Source: Amycolatopsis nalaikhensis (GTDB lineage Bacteria; Actinomycetota; Actinomycetes; Mycobacteriales; Pseudonocardiaceae). From it: a stretch of DNA of 64,000 bases. Each line of letters opens with the position of its first letter. The stretch's first letter is position 1. The stretch is from positions 4,285,501 to 4,349,500 of the forward strand of contig NZ_CP127173.1 of NCBI RefSeq assembly GCF_030264295.1, read 5' to 3'. Under the pieces are notes generated by a model. That model did not search any database. It was not told the DNA's origin and saw nothing but the letters and a program-made list of their open reading frames with translations. This document shows positions 50,880 through 59,948 of this stretch, in pieces. Both the position numbers and the translations under genes were made by a program.

Positions 50880-51628
50880 AGGCGTTCGGCGGTTTCGGCG
50901 TCGGCGGGCAGGAACGTCTCCAGCTTCAGCTCGGAGACGGTCACATCGGCGGCTGTCGCGAACGTCGTGATCGCCGTGATCAGCCGCAGCTCACCGACCG
51001 AAGTGGACAGTCGGACCGGCACCGCGAACCCGAGGTGGTCGGGGCTCGGCGGCCGCTCCGGCGGGAGGTAGCTCTCCAGCTCGGCGAGCTGCCGCGCGAG
51101 CCGGTCGTCCGGGGTGCGGGCGAGGTCGTTGCGGATGCGCTCGAGGATGTGCCGCGCCCAGTCGTCGAGGTTGCGCACGCGCGACGCCATCCCGCGCGGG
51201 TGCAGCGCGAGCCGCAGCGTGTCGACGGGTTCCGCCAGCAGGTCGGCCGCGACGCCTTCGGTGAGCAGGCCGAAGGCGTCGTTCGCGGCGACCAGCACGC
51301 CGTAGCGGTCGACGACGATGGCGGGGTAGGGCCGGTGGCCGTCGAGCAGCCGCCGCAGCCCGTCGAGAACCGGCCGGATCGCCGGGTCGTCGAGCTTCGT
51401 TTCGGGGTAGGTCGGCGCGTACCCGGCGGCGTGGAGCAGGCCGTTGCGCTCGCGCAGCGGCAGTTCGAGGGACTCGGCGACGCGCAGCACCATGCCGCGG
51501 CCGGGCACCGAGCGCCCGCTTTCCATGAAGCTGACGTGCCGCTGCGTCGTCCCCGCGCGCAGGGCCAGGTCGAGCTGGCTGAGCCGCCGCCGGGTGCGCC
51601 AGTCCTTGAGCGCCGTGCCGAAGTCCAC
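50855..51628 (-). CDS. XRE-family regulator with MmyB-like ligand domain
   Basis: 257 residues. The N-terminal helix-turn-helix (LKDWRTRRRLSQLDLALRAGTTQRHVSFMESGRSVPGRGMVLRVAE, about residues 7-52) is followed by the MmyB-like ligand domain (about 95-250) with PAIVVDRYGVLVAANDAFGLL and GFAVPVRLSTSVGELRLITAITTFATAADVTVSELKLETFLPADAET. MmyB proteins bind fatty acids or similar small lipids through a PAS-like fold. It is divergent from the LLM oxidoreductase gene (74 bases), which it probably regulates. Confidence 0.9.
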   Translation of the reverse strand: MDFGTALKDWRTRRRLSQLDLALRAGTTQRHVSFMESGRSVPGRGMVLRVAESLELPLRERNGLLHAAGYAPTYPETKLDDPAIRPVLDGLRRLLDGHRPYPAIVVDRYGVLVAANDAFGLLTEGVAADLLAEPVDTLRLALHPRGMASRVRNLDDWARHILERIRNDLARTPDDRLARQLAELESYLPPERPPSPDHLGFAVPVRLSTSVGELRLITAITTFATAADVTVSELKLETFLPADAETAERLQTANAVK

Positions 51629-51702
51629 CCGTTCATCTTGCTCCGCCGGGCGATTCCCTCCGGGGAATTGAGGGCATTCCCGGTTCCGGCGAGGCTGCGG
51701 GC

Positions 51703-52620
51703 ATGACGAAATACGGCTTGGTCGTGCCGACCTACCAGCCCATCCTCGACGCCGGGCGGACCGCGCCCGAGCTGGTCGACGTCGCCGTCACGGCCGAAGA
51801 GCTCGGCCTCGACTCGGTCTGGGTGGGCGACACCCTCGCGCGCGCCCCACTGGACGCGTTCGCGGTCCTCTCGGCGTTCGCGGCCCGGACGTCGCGGGTG
51901 ACGTTGGGGACGTCCGCGCTGCTCCCGGCGTTGCGGGACCCGGTGTTGTCCGCGAACCAGCTGCTGTCGATCGACCTGCTGAGCGGCGGGCGTCTCACGG
52001 TGGCCGTCGGGGCCGGGTTCGCCGGGCGGAGTGAGCCGGAGTTCGCGTTCGTGGGCGTGCCGTGGGAGCGGCGCCGGGCGCGGCTGGACGACATCGTGGG
52101 CCTGTGGCGGGCGGCGTGGAGTGGCGCTGATTCCTTCCACGGTTCGGTGCTGCACTACGACTCGCTGCCTTCCTTCCTCGCGCCTTCCCAGCCGGGCGGG
52201 CCGCCGGTGTGGCTGGCGGCTTACACGCCGGGTGCGCTCGCGCGAATCGGACGGTTGTACGACGGCTGGCTGCCGTACCCGCCGGACCCCGCGGACTACG
52301 TGTCGGGTCTGGCTCAGATCCGTGCGACGGCGTCGCGTCCGGTGACCCCGGCGTTGTTCGCGACGGTCCTGGTGGAGGACGACGCCGTGCGCGGACGAGA
52401 GCTGCTCGAGGAGTACTGCCAGCGCAACTACGGGATGCCCGCGGACTTCGTCCAGGGGATCCAGATGCAGGTGACGGGCTCGGCCGAGGAGGTGGCGGCC
52501 CAGCTGCGCCGATACGAAGGAGCGGAGCACATCCTGCTGCGAATCGCGAGCACGGAGCCGAAGGTCTTCGACGAGCAGCTACCCCGCTTGGCCGAGGTGG
52601 CGAACCTGCTCCGCTCTTGA
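51703..52620 (+). CDS. F420-dependent LLM-class oxidoreductase 2
   Basis: 305 residues, ATG start. TIM barrel with LGLDSVWVGDTLARAPLDAFAVLSAFAARTSRVTLGTSALLPALRDPVLSANQLLSIDLLSGGRLTVAVGAGF, PPVWLAAYTPGALARIGRLYDGWLP and GSAEEVAAQLRRY. It belongs to the same superfamily as the gene at 35418-36284, but in a different subfamily. It is divergent from an MmyB-type regulator. Substrate unknown. Confidence 0.88.
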   Translation: MTKYGLVVPTYQPILDAGRTAPELVDVAVTAEELGLDSVWVGDTLARAPLDAFAVLSAFAARTSRVTLGTSALLPALRDPVLSANQLLSIDLLSGGRLTVAVGAGFAGRSEPEFAFVGVPWERRRARLDDIVGLWRAAWSGADSFHGSVLHYDSLPSFLAPSQPGGPPVWLAAYTPGALARIGRLYDGWLPYPPDPADYVSGLAQIRATASRPVTPALFATVLVEDDAVRGRELLEEYCQRNYGMPADFVQGIQMQVTGSAEEVAAQLRRYEGAEHILLRIASTEPKVFDEQLPRLAEVANLLRS

Positions 52621-52632
52621 CGGGTTGCCAAC

Positions 52633-52714
52633 ACCCCAAGGCGGCCTTGGTTGCGTCTGACGCACCCAAGGCCGCCTTCGTTGCGTCTCACGCACCGAAG
52701 GCCACATTGGGGCG
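52633..52714. repeat. Dispersed repeat family 2, copy 2 (uninterrupted)
   Basis: Starts with ACCCCAAGGCGGCCTTGG, has two TTGCGTCTGACGCA-like units and ends with GGCCACATTGGGGCG. It is near-identical to 23633-23709 plus 24665-24673. The outer ends CCCCAA/TTGGGG are complementary, so the whole unit can fold into a branched hairpin. It is located 12 bases after the LLM gene stop. Confidence 0.88.
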
Positions 52715-52773
52715 CTCGGGCCGCCACCAGCGGTGATCGGAAACCTGTCGGGGGTGGCACGTAGGCTGGGACC

Positions 52774-55700
52774 GTGACCGACGCTCCACTGTCCGGACTC
52801 CTCACCGCCATCCTTCCCGACCCGGCCCTGCGCGGCGTGGTCGAGCGCGCCGGCGCGCCGCTGCTCGAGCTGCAGGGCCCGATCGCCGCTCGGCAGCTCG
52901 TCGCGGCCGCCCTCGCCGCCGATGCGGGCGCGGCCAAGCCCGTCCTCGCTGTCACCGCCACCGGCCGGGAGGCCGACGAGCTGACCGCGTCGCTCAGCGC
53001 CCTGCTGGGCAAGCAGAGAGTCGCCGACTTCCCGAGCTGGGAGACCCTGCCGCACGAGCGCCTCTCGCCGCGCGCCGACACCGTCGGGCGCCGCCTGGAG
53101 GTGCTGCACCGGCTCAAGACCGGGGACGACGACCTGCGCGTGGTCGTCGCCACCGTCCGCAGCCTCATCCAGCCCATGGCGCCCGGGCTCGGGTCGCTCG
53201 CCCCGGTCGACCTCGTCGTCGGCGAAGAGCAGAGCTTCGAAGGCCTCCTCGAACGGCTCGTCGAGCTGGCCTACACCCGCGTCGACATGGTCGAGAAGCG
53301 CGGCGAGTTCGCCGTCCGCGGCGGCATCCTCGACCTCTTCGGCCCGACCGCGCAGCACCCCGTCCGCGTCGAGTTCTGGGGCGACGAGGTCAGCGAGATC
53401 CGCGCGTTCGCCGTCTCCGACCAGCGGTCGATCCCCGGCGAGATTCCGCGCGTCACGGCGCCGCCGTGCCGGGAGCTGCTGCTCACCGCGCCGGTCAAGG
53501 AGAAGGCCGCGGAGCTGGCGAAGACCTACGAGGCCGACGCCCACCTGGCCGAGATGCTCACCAAGCTCGCCGACGGCATCCCCGTCGAGGGCATGGAAGC
53601 CCTTATCCCGGTGCTCTGCGAAGGCGAGCTGGAGCTGCTCACCGACGCGATGCCGGTCGGCACGCACGTCCTGCTCACCGACCCGGAGAAGATTCGCGCC
53701 CGCGCCGCCGACCTCGTCCGCACCGGCCAGGAGTTCCTCGAAGCGTCCTGGACGACGGCCGCGGCGGGCGGCCAGGCCCCGATCGACCTCGGCGCGTCCG
53801 CCTACCGCGGCCTCGACGAGATCGCCTCCCACGCGCAGGACACCAAGCGCGCCTGGTGGACGCTCACCCAGCTGACCAGCGAAGACCCGGACGTCTACCG
53901 CGTCTCGGTCGAGGCCGCGCCCGGCTACCGCGGCGAGCTCGAGCGTGCGATGACGGACCTGCGCGCGCACACGGCGGCGGGCGGCACGGCGGTGCTCGTC
54001 GTCGCCGGTCAGGGCACCGCGGCGCGCGCGGTCGAGCAGCTCACCGGCGCCGACGTCCCGGCCACCCAGGCCCCCGACGGCCTGGCGAACGCACCGGCCC
54101 CGGGCATGGTCACGGTCACCTGCGGCGGCCTCACCGACGGCTTCGTCTCGCCGGAGCGTGCCCTGGTCGTGCTGAGCGAGGCGGACCTCACCGGTCGCGG
54201 CGCGGGCGCCGGAACGTCCACAAAGGACTTGAACACCAAGATGCCGTCCCGGCGGCGCAACGCGGTCGACCCGCTCGCGTTGAAGGCGGGCGACTACGTC
54301 GTGCACGACCAGCACGGCATCGGCCGGTTCGTCGAGATGGTCCAGCGGACGGTCGCCGGCGCGACGCGCGAGTACCTCCTGCTGGAGTACGCGTCGTCGA
54401 AGCGCGGCCACCCGGGCGACCGGCTGTTCGTCCCCACCGACCAGCTCGACGAGGTCTCCCGCTACGTCGGCGGTGAGCTGCCCACGCTCAACAAGCTCGG
54501 CGGCTCCGACTGGAAGAACACCAAGGCCAAGGCCAAGAAGGCGGTCAAGGAGATCGCGGCCGAGCTGGTCCAGCTGTACGCGGCACGCCAGGCCGCGCCC
54601 GGCCACGCGTTCGGCCCGGACACGCCGTGGCAGCACGAGCTGGAAGACGCGTTCCCGTTCACCGAGACCAACGACCAGCTCGCCGCCATCGACGAGGTCA
54701 AGGCGGACATGGAGCGCGGCGTCCCGATGGACCGCGTCATCTGCGGCGACGTCGGTTACGGCAAGACGGAGATCGCCGTCCGCGCGGCGTTCAAGGCGGT
54801 GCAGGACGGCAAGCAGGTCGCGGTCCTCGTCCCGACGACGCTGCTGGCCCAGCAGCACCTGAACACCTTCCACGAGCGGATGCGCTCGTTCCCGGTGAAG
54901 ATCAAGGGTCTCAGCCGGTTCACGAACAAGGCGGAGTCGGACGCGATCCTCGAGCAGCTCGCGAGCGGCGACGTCGACATCGTCATCGGCACGCACCGGC
55001 TGCTGCAGACGGGCATCCGCTACAAGGACCTCGGCCTCGTGATCGTCGACGAGGAGCAGCGGTTCGGCGTCGAGCACAAGGAGCACATCAAGGCGCTGCG
55101 CACGCACGTCGACGTGCTCACGATGTCGGCGACGCCGATCCCGCGCACGCTGGAGATGTCGCTGGCGGGCATCCGCGAGATGTCGACGATCCTGACCCCG
55201 CCGGAGGACCGCCACCCGATCCTGACGTACGTCGGCGCGTACGACGACAAGCAGGTCGGCGCGGCCATCCGGCGCGAGCTGCTGCGTGACGGCCAGGTCT
55301 TCTACGTCCACAACCGCGTGTCGTCGATCGAGAAGGCGGCGCGGCGGATCCGCGAGCTGGTGCCGGAGGCGCGGGTCGTGACGGCGCACGGCCAGATGAA
55401 CGAGGAGAAGCTCGAGAAGATCATCCAGGGCTTCTGGGAGAACGAATACGACGTCCTCGTCTGCACGACGATCGTCGAGACCGGCCTGGACATCTCGAAC
55501 GCGAACACGCTCCTGGTCGAACGCGGCGACCTGCTGGGGTTGGCTCAGCTGCACCAGCTGCGCGGCCGCGTCGGACGTGGGCGTGAGCGCGGGTACGCGT
55601 ACTTCCTGTACCCGCCGGAGGCCCCGCTGACGGAGACCGCGCACGACCGCCTGGCGACGATCGCCCAGAACACCGAGCTGGGCGCGGGCATGGCGGTCGC

Positions 55701-56343
55701 GATGAAGGACCTGGAAATCCGCGGCGCGGGCAACATTCTCGGAGCGGAGCAGTCCGGGCACATCGCGGGCGTCGGCTTCGATCTGTATGTGCGGTTGGTG
55801 GGCGAGGCGGTCGACGCGTTCCGGCGGCACGCGGGAGCCGAGCCGACGGAGGAAGAGGAGCTGGCGGAGGTCCGCGTCGACCTCCCGATCGACGCCCACA
55901 TCCCGCACGACTACGTGCCGGGGGAGAGGCTGCGGCTGGAGGCGTACCGCAAGATCGCGGCGGCCCCGGACACGGAAGGACTGGACGCGGTCCGCGAAGA
56001 GCTGATCGACCGCTACGGCCAGCCCCCGGCACCGGTGAACCGGCTGCTGGCGGTGGCCCGGTTCCGCCACACGTGCCGCGAGGCGGGCGTGACGGAGGTG
56101 GCGGTCCAGGGCAACACGATCCGCTTCGCGCCGTTGCCGCTGGCTGATTCGCAGATGGTGCGGTTGAAGCGGCTGTACCCGAAGGCGATGTTCAAGGCGG
56201 TGACGAACACGGTGTCGGTGCCGAAGCCCACGGAGGGCCCGGCGGGCGGCCGCATCGGCGCGCCGACGCTGCGGGACGAAGAGCTGCTGGACTGGTGCAC
56301 GAAGTTGCTGACGCAGCTGACGAAGAAGCCCGCCACGGTGTAG
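52774..56343 (+). CDS. mfd: Transcription-repair coupling factor
   Basis: 1189 residues from GTG 52774. N-terminal UvrB-like domains 1-3 (DFPSWETLPHERLSPRADTVGRRLEVLHRL), the RNA-polymerase-interacting domain (about residues 500-565, PLALKAGDYVVHDQHGIGRFVEM), and the RecG-like translocase (Walker A CGDVGYGKTEIAVR near 655; DEEQ box IVDEEQRFGVEHKE near 760; SATPIPRTLEMSL; QLRGRVGRGRERGYAYF). The C-terminal TRCF domain follows. It removes stalled RNA polymerase at lesions and recruits UvrA. Full normal length. A strong hairpin follows. Confidence 0.97.
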   Translation: MTDAPLSGLLTAILPDPALRGVVERAGAPLLELQGPIAARQLVAAALAADAGAAKPVLAVTATGREADELTASLSALLGKQRVADFPSWETLPHERLSPRADTVGRRLEVLHRLKTGDDDLRVVVATVRSLIQPMAPGLGSLAPVDLVVGEEQSFEGLLERLVELAYTRVDMVEKRGEFAVRGGILDLFGPTAQHPVRVEFWGDEVSEIRAFAVSDQRSIPGEIPRVTAPPCRELLLTAPVKEKAAELAKTYEADAHLAEMLTKLADGIPVEGMEALIPVLCEGELELLTDAMPVGTHVLLTDPEKIRARAADLVRTGQEFLEASWTTAAAGGQAPIDLGASAYRGLDEIASHAQDTKRAWWTLTQLTSEDPDVYRVSVEAAPGYRGELERAMTDLRAHTAAGGTAVLVVAGQGTAARAVEQLTGADVPATQAPDGLANAPAPGMVTVTCGGLTDGFVSPERALVVLSEADLTGRGAGAGTSTKDLNTKMPSRRRNAVDPLALKAGDYVVHDQHGIGRFVEMVQRTVAGATREYLLLEYASSKRGHPGDRLFVPTDQLDEVSRYVGGELPTLNKLGGSDWKNTKAKAKKAVKEIAAELVQLYAARQAAPGHAFGPDTPWQHELEDAFPFTETNDQLAAIDEVKADMERGVPMDRVICGDVGYGKTEIAVRAAFKAVQDGKQVAVLVPTTLLAQQHLNTFHERMRSFPVKIKGLSRFTNKAESDAILEQLASGDVDIVIGTHRLLQTGIRYKDLGLVIVDEEQRFGVEHKEHIKALRTHVDVLTMSATPIPRTLEMSLAGIREMSTILTPPEDRHPILTYVGAYDDKQVGAAIRRELLRDGQVFYVHNRVSSIEKAARRIRELVPEARVVTAHGQMNEEKLEKIIQGFWENEYDVLVCTTIVETGLDISNANTLLVERGDLLGLAQLHQLRGRVGRGRERGYAYFLYPPEAPLTETAHDRLATIAQNTELGAGMAVAMKDLEIRGAGNILGAEQSGHIAGVGFDLYVRLVGEAVDAFRRHAGAEPTEEEELAEVRVDLPIDAHIPHDYVPGERLRLEAYRKIAAAPDTEGLDAVREELIDRYGQPPAPVNRLLAVARFRHTCREAGVTEVAVQGNTIRFAPLPLADSQMVRLKRLYPKAMFKAVTNTVSVPKPTEGPAGGRIGAPTLRDEELLDWCTKLLTQLTKKPATV

Positions 56344-56373
56344 AAGGCACGGTGTAAAACGCGGCGGACACCG

Positions 56374-56407
56374 GGCGCCACTTCGGGGGAACTCCCGTTG
56401 TGGCGCC
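56374..56407 (+). terminator. Hairpin after mfd
   Basis: Outer arms GGCGCCAC / GTGGCGCC with an inner GGGGG-AA-CTCCC-type hairpin, 30 bases after the mfd stop and 35 bases before the next gene. Confidence 0.65.
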
Positions 56408-56442
56408 TGGGTTCGCCGTGGCGGTGGCCCTACGTTCGCGGC

Positions 56443-57285
56443 ATGAACATCCGCAGCAGACAGCTCGGCGAACGGCTGCTCCAGCGCATGGCGGAGCAGG
56501 ACTGGGGTGTCCGCGAGATGTCCCGCAAGCTCGAGATGAGCGCGCAGTGGGTTTCCTCGGTAACGCGCGGCTTGCACCGGCCGGACCCGGTGCACCTGGC
56601 GAGGTTCCTGACCGTGCTGGGGATCCGGGGAGCGGAATACCGCGAGCTGATGGCGTTGGGTGACGAAATGCGCAAGCCCGGCCTGCTCGAGAAGCCGCTG
56701 CAACTGCGCACGTTGATCTGGCACGAAGAACGGGCCACCGCGATCTCCCAGTTCCACGGCTGTTTGGTGCCGGGGCTGCTGCAGACCGCCGACTACGCCC
56801 GGAGCCTGATCGCCGAAATCGGCACCGCGACCGAGCCGGACCACATCGACGAGCTGGTGTTCGCCCGCATGTCCCGGCAGGTGATCCTCGACAAGCGGCC
56901 CAGCGTGGCCTTCGCCTTCTTTCTGCACGAGTTCGTGCTCCGGCTGCCCATCGGGCGCGGAGCGCCCGATGTCATGCGCGGCCAGCTGGCCCACTTGGTG
57001 CGGCTGGCCGAACGGAGCCACATTTCGATCCGGGTGGTGCCCGCGCGAAGCGGCGGGCACCCCGCGCTGGCCGGGCATTTCCAGCTGATCGAGTCGGCGA
57101 GCTTCACGCCGGTGGTCTACATCGACAGCGAGGTTTCCTCGCTGTTCCTCGAGGAACCGACCGATGTCGCGGCTTACCGGCGCGTGCTCGAGGGTCTGGA
57201 TCGGGTCGCGCTCGATCGGGCAGAATCGAGGAGGTGCATCGCCGACCTCTACTCGACGGGAGCGCGACGGGATGACTTGGCGTAA
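56443..57285 (+). CDS. XRE-family regulator with DUF5753
   Basis: 280 residues from ATG 56443. The N-terminal helix-turn-helix (LQRMAEQDWGVREMSRKLEMSAQWVSSVTRGLHRPD) precedes a DUF5753 domain (YEERATAISQFHGCLVPGLLQTADYARSLI-like; RMSRQVILDKRPSVAFAFFLHEFVLRLPIG; HISIRVVPARSGGHPALAGHFQLIE; VVYIDSEVSSLFLEEPTDVAAYRRVLEGLDRVAL). Such proteins are paired in large numbers with DUF397 genes in Streptomyces and Amycolatopsis (BldB/WhiJ-like modules affecting development). It overlaps the DUF397 gene by 14 bases. Confidence 0.92.
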   Translation: MNIRSRQLGERLLQRMAEQDWGVREMSRKLEMSAQWVSSVTRGLHRPDPVHLARFLTVLGIRGAEYRELMALGDEMRKPGLLEKPLQLRTLIWHEERATAISQFHGCLVPGLLQTADYARSLIAEIGTATEPDHIDELVFARMSRQVILDKRPSVAFAFFLHEFVLRLPIGRGAPDVMRGQLAHLVRLAERSHISIRVVPARSGGHPALAGHFQLIESASFTPVVYIDSEVSSLFLEEPTDVAAYRRVLEGLDRVALDRAESRRCIADLYSTGARRDDLA

Positions 57286-57433
57286 GAGCAGCTACAGCAC
57301 CAACGGTGGCGAGTGCGTCGAGGTCGCCCTCGGTCGTCCGCAAGTCCTGGTCCGGGACACGAAAGACCGCGAGGGCGGCGCCATTGCCGTCCCCGCCGGC
57401 CCTTGGCGCGAGTTCCTCAGCCGACTTCGCTGA
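57272..57433 (+). CDS. DUF397 protein
   Basis: 53 residues from ATG 57272, inside the end of the XRE gene. WRKSSYSTNGGECVEVAL, VLVRDTKDREGGAIAVPAGPWREFLSRLR is the complete DUF397 pattern. It is the presumed partner or antagonist of the XRE/DUF5753 protein. The 3' end overlaps the convergent hypothetical gene by 17 bases. Confidence 0.93.
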   Translation: MTWRKSSYSTNGGECVEVALGRPQVLVRDTKDREGGAIAVPAGPWREFLSRLR

Positions 57434-57824
57434 ACATCGGCGGCCGAGGCTCGGCCAAACCCATCTTCACCTCTTCGACCGGCACCGGAACCGCCCCCGC
57501 GCCGGCCATCGGCAGCGGCCGGGGCGTCCGCGGCATCCTCGATCCCGCGCCCCCACCGCGTCCCGGGTACACGAGCAACCCGCGGACCGGGTCCGGGACC
57601 GCGTCCAGGGCCGCCGTCACGACCGGCAACCTCCGGAACCCGTCGCGCCGCTCCGCCGACCCGAACTCGATCTCCAGCACCACACCCCACCGGTGCTCGT
57701 GCCACTTCCACTGCTCGGCACCGTTCGTCAACGCCGCTTCGGTGAGCGCGTCACCGTAAGCCAGGCGCCACCGCGAGGCCGAGAGCTCGCCGTCGAACAC
57801 CTCGATCGTCAGCCAGTGGTCCAT
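57417..57824 (-). CDS. Hypothetical protein, 135 residues
   Basis: ATG start at 57824. Residues 1-85 (MDHWLTIEVFDGELSASRWR, WKWHEHRWGVVLEIEFGSAERRDGFRRLPVVTAALDAVP) look like a compact alpha/beta domain with conserved Trp residues. The tail is rich in Pro, Gly and Ala and probably disordered. I recognise no family. It is convergent with DUF397 and divergent from the SurA-like lipoprotein gene (76 bases), so it is probably monocistronic. Confidence 0.65.
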   Translation of the reverse strand: MDHWLTIEVFDGELSASRWRLAYGDALTEAALTNGAEQWKWHEHRWGVVLEIEFGSAERRDGFRRLPVVTAALDAVPDPVRGLLVYPGRGGGAGSRMPRTPRPLPMAGAGAVPVPVEEVKMGLAEPRPPMFSEVG

Positions 57825-57900
57825 GACCCGACACTACGACCGGTGACACCCGATGGGTGTTGCGATCCGGCACCGATGGTGTGAGAGGGTATGCGCTGTG

Positions 57901-58965
57901 ATGCGGATCATGGGGCGCCCTCGCGCGCTGGTCGCGGTCGTTGCCGGTGCACTTCTGCTCGCCGGGTGCGGCTCTGGTCCCAGTCAGGTCGGCGCCGCCG
58001 CGATCGTCGGGGACCGCACTGTCTCCATCGACCAGGTGCAGACGCTGATCGACAAGGCCGTCCGCGAGCACCCGTATGCGCAGAAGCTCGCCCGTGAGCA
58101 CAAGCTCGACCTGATCGGCCGGGCCGTCGTCAGCCAGCTCGTCCTGCACGAGCTGCTCACCAAGGCCGCCGACAAGGCCGGCATCACGCCCAACTACGGC
58201 GAGATCGACGCCCAGCTGGCGAAGGACCCCCTCAACGGCCAGGTCCCCGCCGACGCGAGCGACGAGACCCGGGCCGTCAGCGAGGTCGTCACCCGCACGC
58301 GTGACCACCGCGAGGAGCTGACCGACAACAACCTCGCGCAGATGCTGGCCGAGAAGGGCTCCCCGGACCTGTCGGTCACGTTCGACTACACGTCGATCGG
58401 CTCGATGCCGAACTCCGACGGCAGCGACGCGCCCCAGGGCCCCGCCGCCAAGAAGGCGGCCGAGGACCTCGCCCGCCAGTTCGCCGCCGACCCGGCGGCC
58501 GCGACCAAGCGCATCACCACCGACGTCCAGTTCGAGGCGGCGCTGCGCCAGCAGGCTGCCCAGGCCGGCCAGAACGTCGACTCCATCCCGCCGCTCACCG
58601 GCCTCGGTGAGGTCCTGCCCGCGGCGCAGGCCGGCATGCTCGCCGCCACGCCGCTGTACGGCTCGCCGGTCGGCTCCGTGACCGTCTTCCCGTACCCGAA
58701 CCGCGAGGGCACCTGGTTCGTCGGCGTGGTCCGGCAGCGTGCCGACGGCAAGCCGGTGGCCACCGAGCGGACGCCGTCGCTCGACGCCGCCACCAAGACC
58801 GCCATCGGCATGCGGCAGCTGCAGCCGCTGTTCGACGAGCTCGGCGTGCGCGTCAACAAGCGGTACGGCGTGTGGGATTTCGTGGGCATGAACGTCGTGC
58901 CGAACCAGGACGCCGCCGAGGGCCTCGTGCTGCCCTCCGGGGGTTCCGCCCCGCGGCAGCAGTGA
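57901..58965 (+). CDS. SurA N-terminal-domain lipoprotein
   Basis: 354 residues from ATG 57901 (GTG 57898 is also possible). Lipoprotein signal RALVAVVAGALLLAGC. The N-terminal chaperone domain of SurA/PrsA type (AAAIVGDRTVSIDQVQTLIDKAVREHPYA, then GRAVVSQLVLHELLTKAADKAGITPNYGEIDAQLAKDP) is clear. The parvulin isomerase domain that usually follows is not obvious: residues 150-340 contain only DLSVTFDYTSIG and a C-terminal VWDFVGMNVVPNQD. It is likely an extracytoplasmic chaperone. The stop overlaps the mazG start (GTGA), the usual actinobacterial order after mfd. Confidence 0.87.
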   Translation: MRIMGRPRALVAVVAGALLLAGCGSGPSQVGAAAIVGDRTVSIDQVQTLIDKAVREHPYAQKLAREHKLDLIGRAVVSQLVLHELLTKAADKAGITPNYGEIDAQLAKDPLNGQVPADASDETRAVSEVVTRTRDHREELTDNNLAQMLAEKGSPDLSVTFDYTSIGSMPNSDGSDAPQGPAAKKAAEDLARQFAADPAAATKRITTDVQFEAALRQQAAQAGQNVDSIPPLTGLGEVLPAAQAGMLAATPLYGSPVGSVTVFPYPNREGTWFVGVVRQRADGKPVATERTPSLDAATKTAIGMRQLQPLFDELGVRVNKRYGVWDFVGMNVVPNQDAAEGLVLPSGGSAPRQQ

Positions 58966-59888
58966 GCACGGGCGTCGTCGTAGTCGTCCGCGGGGCGACC
59001 CTGCCCGCCGCGGCCCTGAAGGTCCTTCGCGACTCCGACGCGGTGTACGCGGCGACTGACGTCGACCCGGCCGTCTTCGGCGTCCCGGCCGTCACCGAGG
59101 CGCCTTCGCTGGTGGACGTCGTGCTGCTCGCCGGGTCACGCGACGAGCCCGCGGCGGCGCTGCTCATCGCGACCGGCGCGGAGGTCATCGACACGCCGGT
59201 GCCGCCCCTGGTCGAGGCCGCCGACGTGATGGACCGCCTCCGCTCGCCGGGCGGCTGCCCGTGGGACGCGGCCCAGACGCACGACTCGCTGCGCCAGTAC
59301 CTCGTCGAAGAGACCTACGAGCTGCTCGACGCCATCGAGGAAGGCGACCGGGAGGCGCTGCGCGAGGAGCTCGGCGACGTCCTGCTGCAGGTCCTCTTCC
59401 ACGCGCGCATCGCCGCCGAGGACCCCGAGGAACCCTTCGGCATCGACGACGTCGCCACCGCGCTCGTCGCGAAGCTGGTCGGGCGGCACCCGCACGTGTT
59501 CGCCGACGCCGACGCCGTGCACACCGTCGAGCACCAGAACGTGAAGTGGGAAGAGCTGAAGCAGCAGGAAAAGCGCCGCTTGTCCATTGTGGACGGCGTC
59601 GCGCTCGGCCAGCCCGCGGTGGCGCTGGCGGGCAAGCTCGGGCAGCGCTCCGGGCGCGCGGGCATCCCGCTCGACCTCTTCCCGGCGGGCTCCGGCGCCG
59701 CCGCCCAGCTGTTCCGCATCGCGGCCACGGCCCGGCGCGCGGGCGTCGACCCCGAGGGCGAGCTGCGGACGCTGGCGAAGCAGTTCGCGAAGGACGTCCG
59801 GGCCGCCGAGCAGGCCGCGCGCGACGCCGGGCTGCAGCCGACGACGCTGGAGGCCGACGGCTGGCGGAAGTTCTGGCCGTCCCGCTGA
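58962..59888 (+). CDS. mazG: Nucleoside triphosphate pyrophosphohydrolase
   Basis: 308 residues from GTG 58962. An N-terminal domain of about 85 residues (TGVVVVVRGATLPAAALKVLRDSDAVYAA) of unknown function is followed by the MazG domain: LRSPGGCPWDAAQTHDSLRQYLVEETYELLDAIEEGDREALREELGDVLLQVLFHARIA, with the EExxE...ExxD metal-binding acids. It hydrolyses (d)NTPs to monophosphates, cleaning damaged nucleotides and lowering ppGpp signals. It is co-translated with the SurA-like gene. Confidence 0.93.
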   Translation: MSTGVVVVVRGATLPAAALKVLRDSDAVYAATDVDPAVFGVPAVTEAPSLVDVVLLAGSRDEPAAALLIATGAEVIDTPVPPLVEAADVMDRLRSPGGCPWDAAQTHDSLRQYLVEETYELLDAIEEGDREALREELGDVLLQVLFHARIAAEDPEEPFGIDDVATALVAKLVGRHPHVFADADAVHTVEHQNVKWEELKQQEKRRLSIVDGVALGQPAVALAGKLGQRSGRAGIPLDLFPAGSGAAAQLFRIAATARRAGVDPEGELRTLAKQFAKDVRAAEQAARDAGLQPTTLEADGWRKFWPSR

Positions 59889-59948
59889 ATGTGATCCAGC
59901 ACACAATCGGGTGAGAACCGTTTCCGATCTTCCGGCGTCTTGCCTGGT

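Noticed and set aside
52579..57078. A 1499-codon open frame on the minus strand across mfd
   Set aside because: Its translation is Arg/Gly/Val-rich low-complexity sequence typical of the antisense of high-GC genes; mfd on the plus strand has all expected domains.
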